Origin: Candidatus Hydrothermarchaeum profundi
Lineage (GTDB): Archaea; Hydrothermarchaeota; Hydrothermarchaeia; Hydrothermarchaeales; Hydrothermarchaeaceae
Direction of reading: 5' to 3'
Assembly: GCA_002011125.2 (NCBI GenBank)
Contig: MTMF02000009.1
Location: 898,989-962,988 of the forward strand
DNA: 64,000 nucleotides
Shown here: positions 29,248 through 40,600 of the stretch, one piece after another
Position numbering within the stretch: position 1 is the first letter of the stretch
How the letters are laid out: every line of letters starts with the position of its first letter
The notes under the pieces: generated by a model
The model's input: the letters and a program-made list of their open reading frames with translations, nothing else
Told to the model about the DNA's origin: nothing
Databases searched by the model: none
Translations under genes and position numbers: made by a program

Positions 29248-32200
29248 AAGCTATAAAATATCTCATAGCGATAATCTGCTTAATCTATCTTTACCCCAGT
29301 GTATATGCTTTAGGAAACCAGACGGGATGGCCTTATTATGTGGGGAATAGTCTTAGTTCTCCGATAATAGTAAATCTTGATGGCAATTTGTCTACTGGCC
29401 TTGAGATAGTACTCTCAAGAGGCCCAGGAATCCACCAGGGCAGAGGGAGGGTATATGCTTTCTACTATACCAACGAGACTTTATTCCCCTCCGGCTATCT
29501 TGAGGTATCTACCGATGGAGAAAGTATCGGTCCACCAGCAGTAGGAGACTTAATGGGCGATGGTAAACTATCTGTTGTTGTGGGTTCCAGCTTAGGAAAA
29601 ATCTATGCATGGTATTACAATGGTTCTGGAGTTTTAAATCAAAGCGGGCTTTTCACTGTCACTGGTAACAATATTCAGTCCTCTCCTGTTTTAGTAGACT
29701 TAGATAGTAATATTTCTAATGGGCTCGAAATACTTGTAGGTCTAGAAAATGGCAGTTTACAGGCTTGGTATAGTAATGGAAGCCTAATGTGGTCTAAATC
29801 TGTCGGTGGAGCTATATACTCAATTTCGGTTGCTGATTTAGATGGCGATAGTGCGATAGAAATAGTTGCAGGTTCTGGTGATAGTAAAGTTTATGCATTA
29901 CATTGGGATGGAGCCCCTGTTAGTGGATGGCCTGTTGATACGGGCGGGCCCGTGGTAGCATCCCCTGCTACCTGCGACCTAGATAGAGACGGCTATCCAG
30001 AGATAATAACGGGCTCAGAGGACTTTAAAGTATATGCATGGCGGCATGATGGAACTGCTCTAGCAGGTTGGCCTGTTACAACATATAATTATGTAGAGTC
30101 TTCTCCCTCTTGCGGTGATTTGAATGGGGATGGATACTTAGAGGTAGTTGTAGGTAGTAGAGACCACAGTGTATATGTCTGGAATTATAATGGTACCTTA
30201 TTAGATGGCTGGCCAAAATCGACCGAAGGTAATGTGGATTCATCCCCTGCTCTAGGTGACGTGGATGGTGACGGAAGTGTGGATGTAGTAGTAGGTTCAT
30301 CTGACGGTAAAGTGTATGCCTGGAGTTTTAATGGGTCTAATATTGAAGGTTGGCCGATTCAGGTTGATAGTCAAGTTGGATCATCTCCTGCGATAGGGGA
30401 TACAGACTTGGATAATAAAACGGAAGTCATTGTTACCACTCAGGGGGCTTGGATATATGTTTGGGAGACAGGAGTTTATAATAAGTCAAAGGTTCTCTGG
30501 CCAATGTTTCGGCAAAACCCAGCGCAGACAGCTTCAGTCCATCCTATTGTTAAAATAATCTCTCCTCAGGTTATTGGATGGTTTGGGGCATATGAGGACT
30601 CCCTTTTTTCCCTCAATCTTTCCAGTATTACTTTCCCCTATCACAGTGCTGTAACTTTTAATGGTTCTGCTTTTTATCCGAATGGAGAAATTTTAGCTTA
30701 TCACTGGAGTTCCGATATTAATGGAAGCATAGGAAACTCTTCAGACTTTATAATTGAAACCTTAAAAAGAGGATATCATAGAATTACTTTAACGATATCT
30801 ACTGACGATGGCTCATCAGGAAGTGCTACTGGAGACCTGTTTATTTACAATGGCCAGGTGAACTTCTCTGATAACACCTCCCTCTTTGAAATAAACTCTT
30901 CTACAGGGTACATCAGCTTTATTCCAGATAACTGGCAAGTAGGAGACTATGGGATAAATATAACAGTTAGTGATAGCGAAGGTGTTCTAGGATCTAAGAC
31001 ATTTTACCTGACAATTTTTAACACCAATGATCCACCACTAATTAATACCACTTCTCCCCAGACAATAGTTAATGAAGACACCATTTGGAGTTATGATTTC
31101 AATGCCACAGATGATGATGTAGATGCAGGTTATGGGGATACCCTTACATGGTATGTAAACAACACAAAAATCAGCATAGACCCTTCCACTGGATTTGCTA
31201 CATGGATACCAGGTAATAGCGAGGTAGGATATACCACTATAAACATAACAGTTGAAGATAGTGAAGGCGAAAGCGATACCCTCATATTCGATGTCTACGT
31301 GAATAACACTAATGATCCCCCAGTATTAGAGCATATTGGACCCCAAACTGCAATTACTAACCACACTTTTTATCTGAAAATTAATGCGTCCGATATAGAT
31401 AAAGGAGACAATGATACCTTAATATTTTCGGATGATACTCCTCTGTTCGACATTAACTCTACCACAGGAGAAATAAACTTCACTCCCACGTTATCTCAGG
31501 CAGGAAATACCTATTTCGTGAACATCTCGGTCAGAGATAGCAGTGGGGCAGTAGATTATGAGATAGTCCAGTTTTTCATAGATTATGAAATAAAAGAGCT
31601 TGATGTATCATGCTCACTAAATAAGGAGAATTACTATGTCAATGAAAATGTAACTCTAGAATGTACGGTTACTAATTACTATGGGCAAAACGCAACTGCC
31701 GACATAGTACAGGCTATAATAACCACTCCTTGTGGAGAAGTTTGGAAAAATCTTACTAGAGTCGGTGACAACATCTATAAAGCCATAATAGACGATTCTT
31801 TCATCCAAGGAAACTACACCCTAACTATATACGCAAATAAGTCGAACTATACCTCAGGTGAAGCGACGTTAAGCTTTGAGGCACTCCCGCCGGCTACATG
31901 GCACTATTATAAGAACGTAACTGTAAATTCAGGTACGAGTGAAAGGGAGAATGCACCCATTAAGCTGGAATTAAACTTTACTTATGAAATATCTAGTGTA
32001 GGTGGCTCTGGGACGTTCGACAATAACTCCATAAGGATATATGAGGTAGACTCACAAGGAAATGAAGTAGCAGAAGTAGAGTATTTATTTGAAAAGTCTA
32101 CAGGGGAACCTGGGGCAACTAATATAGCGTTAGGTAAAACGGCAACCGCTAGCTCTAGCTATGGGGGAGGCTATGAGCCTTGGAGAGCTGTTGATGGAAA

Positions 32201-35200
32201 TAAAAATACTATGTGGGGAACTGACTGTGGAAGCTGTGGCTGTGAAAACTGGCTAAAAATAGATTTAGGTGAAAAGAGAGATTTGTCTAGCGTAAAAATC
32301 ATAGGATGGGAGGGATATTCTCATCCTAAGGACTATACTATACAAGTTAGTGAGGATGATATCACATATACAACAGTGATTACCGTTGTAGGAAGCTCAA
32401 CTTATTCATCAACACATCAATTTCCGCCTGGCGTGTCTGGTAGGTGGGTCAAAATAAGTATAACTGATAATGGGGGCGCATATGGGTGGTGCTCGGAAAC
32501 CTACGTAGAGGAGCTTGAAGTATATCCTCTTATTAACGCCTATAATGCCTCTACAAATGCGATAGGAAATCTCACATGGATATTAAAAAATATAACTCCA
32601 CCAAACTCTGATAGATTCTACCAAATACGTTTTGATACTATTGAAAATGGCGAGAAAAAGGCCCCTGGCTACCAAGTTAATTATAGTGGATTGCAACCGG
32701 CAGAGGGCTTGAATATTTATGAGTATTCAACATATTTCAACCAGCCTCCTATTGCGTTAATAGAAGCCAATAACTCCACTCTTAGAAATAGGCCATTAAC
32801 CCTAAATGGATCTGGCTCTTATGATCCGGAAGGAGATGAGCTACAGTATATTTGGAATTTAGGCGACTGTAGCAGAGGGTTAGGAGAGTATATAGTACAT
32901 ACTTTCACAGCTAACACATCTTCTGATCTTGGTGTTAAAAATGTAACTCTATCTGTCTATGATAAAGAGGGAGGGGCAGGTATAGGCTCCTTTTTAGTTG
33001 AAGTTAGTAACGAGCCTCCAACGTTATATTTAGGCAACATGACCTTTATAGAAGACAACTTTTCTGTATTCTATGTAAATGCGAGTGATATAGACCAGCT
33101 TAGCTTCAGCGCTACTATAATCCCAAACCTCACAAAATTTAATATCAATGCTACTGGCGCTATATCCTTCACGCCAGACAATTGGGATGTGGGGAATTAT
33201 ACTGTTAACGTTTCAGTATCGGATGGCCTAGTAACGGTCTCGGATACAGCTAGCTTAGAAATAGTAAACGTAAATGATCCCCCTGCGCTCGAGGAGATTG
33301 GAAAGCTAAATGCAACTCAAGATGAACCTTTTTACTATGATGTGAATGCGTCAGACGATGATATCATACATGGTGATGTACTATCCTTCTATGATAATAC
33401 TACTCTTTTTGATATTAATGAATCAACAGGAGTAATATCATTCACACCCAATAATAGTGATGTGGGGATATATTCAATAAATATCTCAGTTACAGATGGC
33501 GAAGAATGGGATTTCGAAGAGATACTATTTAGAGTTGCAAACATCAATGATCCTCCTAACATAACTCAGCATTATCCACAATATAATCCAACTATCAATG
33601 AAACCCAGAATTTCACTTTTAATGTAACGGCAATAGATCCTGATGGAGACCCCTTATTCTATACCTGGTACCTAGATGGCTCGAAGGTCGCTGATGCATC
33701 CGGAAGCTCTTGGACATATCAATCCGATTACAATAGTAGTGGCGTACATGAGGTAAAGGCAATTGTAGATGACATTTCACTGGCAGCACATGTTTCCTGG
33801 AATATTACGGTTTTAAATGTGAACCGTCCCCCAATTATCACGATCCTTTCTCCTACGAATCATTCTTATTACATTGAGAGTCAGAAAATAGAAATAGTGT
33901 CTTCAGCCCAAGACCCTGATGGAGACCAGTTGAATTATAGTATAATGCTAGACGGGGTTGAGATTTCAAATGACTCAAACTATAGCTATACTTGGAGCTA
34001 TGAAAGTGCCGGAAACCATACTATAAATATAACAGTCACAGACAGTAATGGAGCTTCTGCTAGCGAGAGTATTGTGGTTTTTGTAACCGAACCGGACATT
34101 TCTTTGAATTCTTCAGAGGTATACTTCTCTGATTCTCTCGTAGATGGACGTAGAGTATTGATAACAGCCACCGTAAGCAACTTGGGAAATGCAAGTACTT
34201 CTCAACTCTACCTCTTCTTCTATGATGGAAACATCACTAGTGGAGGGTATATCGGTAAGCAGGTTTTCACTCTTCAGCCATATTCAGTAACCAATGTATC
34301 TGTATATTGGACCCCAAGCTATGGAAACCATACCATCACTCTCTATGCCGATCCAAACCAAGTGGCGCCCAATTACGAAACAAGTAGTGAGAACAATCTT
34401 GCTACAAAGGAGGTGTATGTTAAAGCTAAGCCTGACCTTGCAATATACCCGGAGAACATAATTATTAAAGATTCTAATCTCGTGGAGGGGGATAATATAA
34501 GCATAGAGGCAACCATAATAAATGAAAACGAGACTGATGTCAGCTCTTTCATCGCCGAGTTAAGAGTAGATAACATAGTTAAAGCTACAAAAGAGTTATC
34601 TGTATCTGGAAATTCAAATACTACAACAAGCTTCAGTTGGATTGTTCTAGAGGGAGAACAAGAAATATCAATAGTCATAGATCCAGAAGATGTAATTGAT
34701 GAGGGGAATGAATCAAACAATCAAGCATCTGTTAAAATCACAGGAACGAGGGGATCAATAGACTTAACACCGCCTGTTATAAGAGTTTTTAATCCTTCTA
34801 ATGGCTCAAGTATTAATATCTTTAACAACACGGTAAAGGGAGAAGTTAGCGATAGAAGCGGAATTGATAATATAACCCTCAAACTCAATGGGGATATGGT
34901 AGATTCTTGGAACACGCCAGGCACTTTCCTTGAGAAGGTAAGCTATTCCCTAGGAAAAAACATTATAGAAATAATTGCAACCGACGCTTTAGGCCACTCA
35001 TCTACAAAGGAGGTAGAAGTTGAAGTACTGGCGCCGTATGCGAGTTTTCTAAAAAATGCTAGTGAAAAGGAATTCCTCGAAGTGGATGTTAGAAACCTCA
35101 CGAGTACTCTAATAGAGTTTATGCCGGAGACTGATTCCCTATTAAATATAACAATAGAAGCTGGAAGAGAGCCTTCGGACCTCTCAGCAAGACCGATGAC

Positions 35201-35966
35201 ATCCGCATATGGGTTAGAATCTCAGTACTCTCTCAACAAGTTTGTCAAAGTAGATATAACCAAGACTAACGACGGCTCTGGAGCTAATGTCTCATGGGCC
35301 CTTCTAAAGATATATTACAGCGAGGAAGATTTGGATAGAACAGGGGATGGTGAAGGAGGGCAATCTGGGGATATCAGTGAAGATTCTCTCCGGCTATACT
35401 GGTATTCTGAAAGCGAAGAAAAATGGATACCGCTAAGTCAGGAGGTAGGGCTAGTTGAGAAAGGAGCTCCCGATGTTTACAGCAGTGGTATTAATAAAGC
35501 TGAAAACTATATCTGGGCAAACTTGTCTCATTTTTCTGTTTACGGGGTAGCAGGGGATCCGATAACAGAGGGGTACAATAGCGGTAGTGGATATTCACGT
35601 CCACCAGTAGTGTTTCTCGCAAATTCTATTGACGGAAATATCTCCAAGAGCTTCATTTCATTTTTAGAAAAAAATGGAGTAAAAATAATACACGTAGATG
35701 CATCCAATTTCTCGGAATTCAAAAAAAGGAGGTATATCCTTATATTAGGAGGGCCAGATGCATACGAAGGAGTGGGAGACATTGTTAGCGGAATTCTAAC
35801 AGAAAATGAGAAGGAAGCCATTAGAAAAGGAGAAAAAAAGCTGTATATAAGTGATAACGTTTGGGAAGACTTCCAAACAGTAATACTTCTCGCGGGCAGA
35901 GATCGGTGGGCAACAAGAGAAGTTTGTGAAGAAAATAAATATGAGGTCCTAAGAAAAATAAGGTAG
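29229..35966 (+). CDS. Very large surface protein: FG-GAP/VCBS beta-propeller, Ig/cadherin-like, F5/8-type C (discoidin)-like, PKD-like, CARDB-like, PGF-pre-PGF-like and CW_binding_2-like C-terminus
   Basis: Repeated DLDGDSAIEIVAGSGDSKVYALHWDG blades; ATASSSYGGGYEPWRAVDGNKNTMWGTD (F5/8C); PFTPDNWDVGNYTVNVSVSDG repeats; ILGGPDAYEGVGD and LLAGRDRWATREV; start MSCNRLKAIKYLIAIICLIYLYPSVYA at 29229 overlaps the cytochrome stop. Confidence 0.8.
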   Translation: MSCNRLKAIKYLIAIICLIYLYPSVYALGNQTGWPYYVGNSLSSPIIVNLDGNLSTGLEIVLSRGPGIHQGRGRVYAFYYTNETLFPSGYLEVSTDGESIGPPAVGDLMGDGKLSVVVGSSLGKIYAWYYNGSGVLNQSGLFTVTGNNIQSSPVLVDLDSNISNGLEILVGLENGSLQAWYSNGSLMWSKSVGGAIYSISVADLDGDSAIEIVAGSGDSKVYALHWDGAPVSGWPVDTGGPVVASPATCDLDRDGYPEIITGSEDFKVYAWRHDGTALAGWPVTTYNYVESSPSCGDLNGDGYLEVVVGSRDHSVYVWNYNGTLLDGWPKSTEGNVDSSPALGDVDGDGSVDVVVGSSDGKVYAWSFNGSNIEGWPIQVDSQVGSSPAIGDTDLDNKTEVIVTTQGAWIYVWETGVYNKSKVLWPMFRQNPAQTASVHPIVKIISPQVIGWFGAYEDSLFSLNLSSITFPYHSAVTFNGSAFYPNGEILAYHWSSDINGSIGNSSDFIIETLKRGYHRITLTISTDDGSSGSATGDLFIYNGQVNFSDNTSLFEINSSTGYISFIPDNWQVGDYGINITVSDSEGVLGSKTFYLTIFNTNDPPLINTTSPQTIVNEDTIWSYDFNATDDDVDAGYGDTLTWYVNNTKISIDPSTGFATWIPGNSEVGYTTINITVEDSEGESDTLIFDVYVNNTNDPPVLEHIGPQTAITNHTFYLKINASDIDKGDNDTLIFSDDTPLFDINSTTGEINFTPTLSQAGNTYFVNISVRDSSGAVDYEIVQFFIDYEIKELDVSCSLNKENYYVNENVTLECTVTNYYGQNATADIVQAIITTPCGEVWKNLTRVGDNIYKAIIDDSFIQGNYTLTIYANKSNYTSGEATLSFEALPPATWHYYKNVTVNSGTSERENAPIKLELNFTYEISSVGGSGTFDNNSIRIYEVDSQGNEVAEVEYLFEKSTGEPGATNIALGKTATASSSYGGGYEPWRAVDGNKNTMWGTDCGSCGCENWLKIDLGEKRDLSSVKIIGWEGYSHPKDYTIQVSEDDITYTTVITVVGSSTYSSTHQFPPGVSGRWVKISITDNGGAYGWCSETYVEELEVYPLINAYNASTNAIGNLTWILKNITPPNSDRFYQIRFDTIENGEKKAPGYQVNYSGLQPAEGLNIYEYSTYFNQPPIALIEANNSTLRNRPLTLNGSGSYDPEGDELQYIWNLGDCSRGLGEYIVHTFTANTSSDLGVKNVTLSVYDKEGGAGIGSFLVEVSNEPPTLYLGNMTFIEDNFSVFYVNASDIDQLSFSATIIPNLTKFNINATGAISFTPDNWDVGNYTVNVSVSDGLVTVSDTASLEIVNVNDPPALEEIGKLNATQDEPFYYDVNASDDDIIHGDVLSFYDNTTLFDINESTGVISFTPNNSDVGIYSINISVTDGEEWDFEEILFRVANINDPPNITQHYPQYNPTINETQNFTFNVTAIDPDGDPLFYTWYLDGSKVADASGSSWTYQSDYNSSGVHEVKAIVDDISLAAHVSWNITVLNVNRPPIITILSPTNHSYYIESQKIEIVSSAQDPDGDQLNYSIMLDGVEISNDSNYSYTWSYESAGNHTINITVTDSNGASASESIVVFVTEPDISLNSSEVYFSDSLVDGRRVLITATVSNLGNASTSQLYLFFYDGNITSGGYIGKQVFTLQPYSVTNVSVYWTPSYGNHTITLYADPNQVAPNYETSSENNLATKEVYVKAKPDLAIYPENIIIKDSNLVEGDNISIEATIINENETDVSSFIAELRVDNIVKATKELSVSGNSNTTTSFSWIVLEGEQEISIVIDPEDVIDEGNESNNQASVKITGTRGSIDLTPPVIRVFNPSNGSSINIFNNTVKGEVSDRSGIDNITLKLNGDMVDSWNTPGTFLEKVSYSLGKNIIEIIATDALGHSSTKEVEVEVLAPYASFLKNASEKEFLEVDVRNLTSTLIEFMPETDSLLNITIEAGREPSDLSARPMTSAYGLESQYSLNKFVKVDITKTNDGSGANVSWALLKIYYSEEDLDRTGDGEGGQSGDISEDSLRLYWYSESEEKWIPLSQEVGLVEKGAPDVYSSGINKAENYIWANLSHFSVYGVAGDPITEGYNSGSGYSRPPVVFLANSIDGNISKSFISFLEKNGVKIIHVDASNFSEFKKRRYILILGGPDAYEGVGDIVSGILTENEKEAIRKGEKKLYISDNVWEDFQTVILLAGRDRWATREVCEENKYEVLRKIR

Positions 35967-35975
35967 GTGTTGTGA

Positions 35976-37484
35976 GTGAAGAGTAATATTTTTCTCCCTA
36001 TTCTTATCCTCACTCTTACTTTTTCCGGAGTTAGTGCAGCAAGTTGGGTGCATTTAGATTATGACTGGGAGGGTGATGGTAATGATACAAGCACTATTGG
36101 AGTTGACCCTCCTCAGAAATGGGAAGGCTGTTTCGCATGTCATGAAAACGGAATATGGCCTGGTAAAACACGGATATGCGAAGACTGCCATTTAGAAGGC
36201 GGATTAGGGCCCTTTAATAGTACTGGGACAGGGGAACACTTCCAGTATAGGCTCAGAGAGGATTATAATGCTAGAAAAGTTTACCAGCATTATTTTGGTG
36301 CACCGGTAGGTGTTCCATCTCAAAGGATAAGCGGTGCAGCCGTAACTTCTTCAACATGTTTTGGATACAACAATAATACCGGCGAGGGTAGATGTCATGG
36401 CATATCAAGTGCGCATCCTATTGATGGATATTATTCTTTTGACACCAGTAAAACCCTTAATCAAAGTGACCCCTATACCTTTACTGTAAAAGAGCATCTC
36501 CCAGATACTAATAACTGCTTATACTGTCACAGGCAGGAAAATGAAACCATAAGAATAGCGTGGGGGAATGCGAGTTTTCTAGGAGATCATTATAATTCCA
36601 CGGATAACACAGACTGTTATAGTTGTCATGTTGAGAGGGGGGTTAAGCCTATTTCATTTCACAGAGTTATAGTTAAACTGGCAGAAGGTCAGTCCGAAGA
36701 GACCTCACTACCTATCATAGGAGGAGGGGGATCACCAGCTACCGTTGAATCTGATCCCTTTAAAAGCGGAGTTAGCATCCTAACTACGGAACTTCTAAGG
36801 CAGATTATTATAGAAAAAAACCTAAGGTATGCAGATACTTTTGATGGGCCAAAAACCCTGGTTGGTCCCCTTATATTACTTGGAATGTATCCAAATCCTG
36901 AGGATCCTGGAGCATTAAGGGCTATGGCAAAAACCTCAGAAAAAATTCGAGAAGATGTATACAACATATCTGCCTATAGAGTCCTACAAAAATTCGATTC
37001 AACTGACTCACTAATTTTAGCGAGAGGAGACCTAGAAGTTGACTCTATGGCTGCTATCGCATACGCTAAGTCTGCGGGAATCCCGATATTACTAACTCGT
37101 CCAACCGATTTGCCTCGAAGTACCCTTAGTGCGATATCAAAGTTAAATCCAAAAAAGATCATAATAGTAGGGGGCCCAGTTGCTGTTTCTAAGGAAGTTG
37201 AAACAGCACTAGCGTCTATCGCTAAAGTAGAAAGAATCCAAGGGAAGAACCGTGTTGAAACGTCAATCGAGATTGCAAAGAGATCTTCTTCCAGTATTAT
37301 AGTTATTACTAGCGCTGCTTTCCCGAGCACAGACGCAGCCTTTATATCCTATATCTATGGAGCTCCGATTATATACGTCGATCCCACTGGCCCTTCTAAC
37401 GCTGTGAAAGAATACTTTTCCTCGCTTAGAGGGGTGAAAGTAGTATTAGTGGGCGTGGATACCGAATTACTTAAAGAACTATAG
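35976..37484 (+). CDS. Multiheme cytochrome (4 CxxCH) fused to a CW_binding_2 cell-surface domain; GTG start
   Basis: CFACH, CEDCH, CLYCH, CYSCH; C-terminal IIIVGGPVAVSKEVETAL..IQGKNRVETSIEIAK. Confidence 0.82.
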   Translation: MKSNIFLPILILTLTFSGVSAASWVHLDYDWEGDGNDTSTIGVDPPQKWEGCFACHENGIWPGKTRICEDCHLEGGLGPFNSTGTGEHFQYRLREDYNARKVYQHYFGAPVGVPSQRISGAAVTSSTCFGYNNNTGEGRCHGISSAHPIDGYYSFDTSKTLNQSDPYTFTVKEHLPDTNNCLYCHRQENETIRIAWGNASFLGDHYNSTDNTDCYSCHVERGVKPISFHRVIVKLAEGQSEETSLPIIGGGGSPATVESDPFKSGVSILTTELLRQIIIEKNLRYADTFDGPKTLVGPLILLGMYPNPEDPGALRAMAKTSEKIREDVYNISAYRVLQKFDSTDSLILARGDLEVDSMAAIAYAKSAGIPILLTRPTDLPRSTLSAISKLNPKKIIIVGGPVAVSKEVETALASIAKVERIQGKNRVETSIEIAKRSSSSIIVITSAAFPSTDAAFISYIYGAPIIYVDPTGPSNAVKEYFSSLRGVKVVLVGVDTELLKEL

Positions 37485-37596
37485 AGTAACATGCATATTC
37501 TGCCACACAAGATCTAATATAAGCACTACGGTTTCTAAAAATTTAGCAACATACAAAACAAGCTTATTGTTCGTTTTTACAAATTCTTAAAAGAAA

Positions 37597-37617
37597 CTCT
37601 TATATTTAGAATAAGAG
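37597..37617 (+). promoter_or_regulatory. Inverted repeat in the promoter/leader region of the second giant cytochrome
   Basis: ctcttat-atttaga-ataagag, 7-bp arms, 19 nt before ATG 37636. Confidence 0.35.
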
Positions 37618-37635
37618 ACTATACTTGGAGGAAGG

Positions 37636-40600
37636 ATGTCTATAATCAAAATAGCCGCAATATTAGTTATCCTTGCTTTGCTGTTATCGGCTGGAGATGC
37701 GTATGCAGCTCAGATTAATGAATCTACCGGTCCAGGAGGCTATGGCTGGCAGCAGGTATATGATGTCCCTCCAGGTGCCAAAACAACTGCGGTAACTGCT
37801 ACCAGAATAACAGGTTCTGCAGATAGGAAGTACTACGACTATGGATACAAAAAGATTCAGATCTCAGGGAGATATGAAAACTATTGGTCAACCGACTCTG
37901 GATGGTGGTATGTAAGTGGAACATCTCCAAACATCTATATAACAATATATGATAATGCTAGCAATGTTGTTGTTGGTCCTGATCTAGGCGTTTCTACTAC
38001 AAGAGGCTTGGGCACATACAATTATACGTGGGGATCAAGCTCTAACGAAACGCCTGGAGAGTGGACAGTACTAGTTAGAAACCAATCATCGCCAACGGGG
38101 TCTATAGTAGCTCAGTTCAAAATATTTGTGCGTGGGCAGTTGAATGTTACTGCGATATCAGTAAACTCCACATCTCCCAGAGTTGGAGATACATTGCTAA
38201 TCAATGCAACCCTTAAAGATCATACAAACGCTCTTGTAGGGAGCACCTCTCTTGGTTCTGGGCAGGTTACAGCGTATATTGTTGGGCCAGGAGAAAATTC
38301 TGAGGTTGCCCTTTCGGATGCAGATGATGATGGTTACTGGACCGGAGAGTTCACCCCAAATACCTATGGAGATTATATCATTGTCGTCAAAGCAACAGAT
38401 GGCCATAATAAGTGGATTGATGGCAGAGGAAGCCAGAAAATAGCAGTCACAGGTAGTTTTCCATCTTCATTTTTCGGGTCACTCTTTAGGGGAATAATAG
38501 GATTATTTATCGTTTTTTGGCTGTTGAGGAGTTCTACAAAAAAAAAGTTTAGTATCTTTTTTATTATAGCGTTGCTGATTCTCGTCGGAGGGGTAAGTGC
38601 TATAGATACCGGGAGATATAACATATCTAAGCCTAATTTAGAGATAGAAGGCTCTACTACTGCAAATCAACTTGACTCAACAGCGCGGGGATGCATCACT
38701 AGTGTAGATAATTCTTCATGCCATCTTAGGGACAATAATTTTGGTACAGGAGACTATCAACAAAGAGGGACAACAGATTTGAGTGGGGTAACTCATCCAG
38801 GTGCTAATAGAGATGTAGCAGGTTTTTTTCCAGACTGGGTGCATATGCATCATGGCGGTAGCAATTGGCCGCAGTGGTATTGGGATATAACAGGGACGAC
38901 CGGTAACGATGCTAGTGGACTGGCCAATATAACGTCTCCAAGGGTAAGTAGTTTGGCGAAAGGTAATGGCGATGCGCAGATAGGATCTGGCTTTGACGCG
39001 GCATTTAATAGAACGCATTATGATGCAGATAGAGACGCATATGAATCCTTGCCTTTTCTAGGTCAGCCCTACGATATTGGAGGAAATAATCCTCAAATGC
39101 CAAAAAGCTGTACGTATGGCGCACAACCAGCGTTGGGAGGTGTTGCAGAGCCTTTCCCCGATCAAGAATCTCTAGGATGTCACGGTACTAGAGAGTTAGG
39201 AGATACTCTAGCTAGAGATTACCCGAGAAGCGATAATGTGAACTGTACTGATTGTCATGGCTCTATAACCGTTCAAAGCACCAATACGAAGCATGGTAGT
39301 GTTGCAGGTGCAAATTGCACATCATGCCATAATGCATACTATAATAGTAGTGTTTCCAAATACCAGTTAGATGGTTCTACTAATATAACAGTATATTATT
39401 GTGCAAACTCGACTTGCCATCAATCTTCTGTAATTACTCCATTAAACACTTCATATCTACATGCTGGAAGAGACTGCCGCTATTGTCATGGTCATGGCCA
39501 TAATATAACAAGCACACCAAAAAGCACTCCCTCTCTGTGGTGGAATACTACCTGCGGGAGTCAAGACGATACGTGCCATGGTAGCGGGGCGCCTTCTCCG
39601 AGAAATGTAGGTGTAGTGCAACATAATGTGACAAACCCCTTCTCGTCACCGCCCAATTGTACCGATTGCCATTCTTATACTTCGTCTGCTCATAACGTAT
39701 CCTCTATACCAGCATGTAGCAAATGTCACAACACTACTTCTACTTGGGGAAAAGCAAGAGCAAATCAGAGTGTACCCAACTGGATAAGCTCACAGACAAA
39801 TAACATGACTCATGGCGACCTTGGTAGAGGAAATAGAAGCAATCTCTCCTGCAACTTCTGTCATAATGATACTAGCTATCATTTTCCTGGATATAGAAAT
39901 ACCAACTATGAGACACAGGGATGTAATAATACTTTATGTCATGGTAATGCAAGTAGTTCTCTCATGGCAAGCAATCTGACTCAGATAAACCGTAGTCATT
40001 CTAATCTAAATTGCAAAGCATGTCACAACAACCAGACTATTTATAGCGAGTCTAGTAATAAGACTTTGGGACCTATAACTATAGATACGAATATACATGC
40101 AAGTAATTCATCTTGGCTAATACCCTTCAATGTTACTACTAGAGGATATGTTACGAACACAACATGCCTGAACTGCCATAACAACAGAACCTATATAGAT
40201 CAAAGTCTAAATTGCACTGGGTGTCATGGGATAAATGGCAAGTTAAATGTCCATACAGATCTTAATGTTGAAGCAACTGTTGGAGACGGCATCCACAATA
40301 CTGGAGACTGTGGCGCATGCCACGCTGATCCATCAAGAGATATTTTCGTTAATTTTTCTGCGGTGAATGAGAGTGTTCATCGTAACTTGAATGTGAATGC
40401 CTCGAATTCTACGCCTTTGTCTTGGGGTAATGTTACTAAGGCGTGTTGGGCTTGTCATGGTAATGGCTCGCAGCCTAGTGGGCATCCGAGTAATTATAAG
40501 ACGCCTTGGAACTGTACTTATTGTCATACCCGTAATGCCTCTGGTCTGGGTAATTTTTCTGCTCCCTTGGTGTATGAGCATTTTGATAATGAGAGTACGC

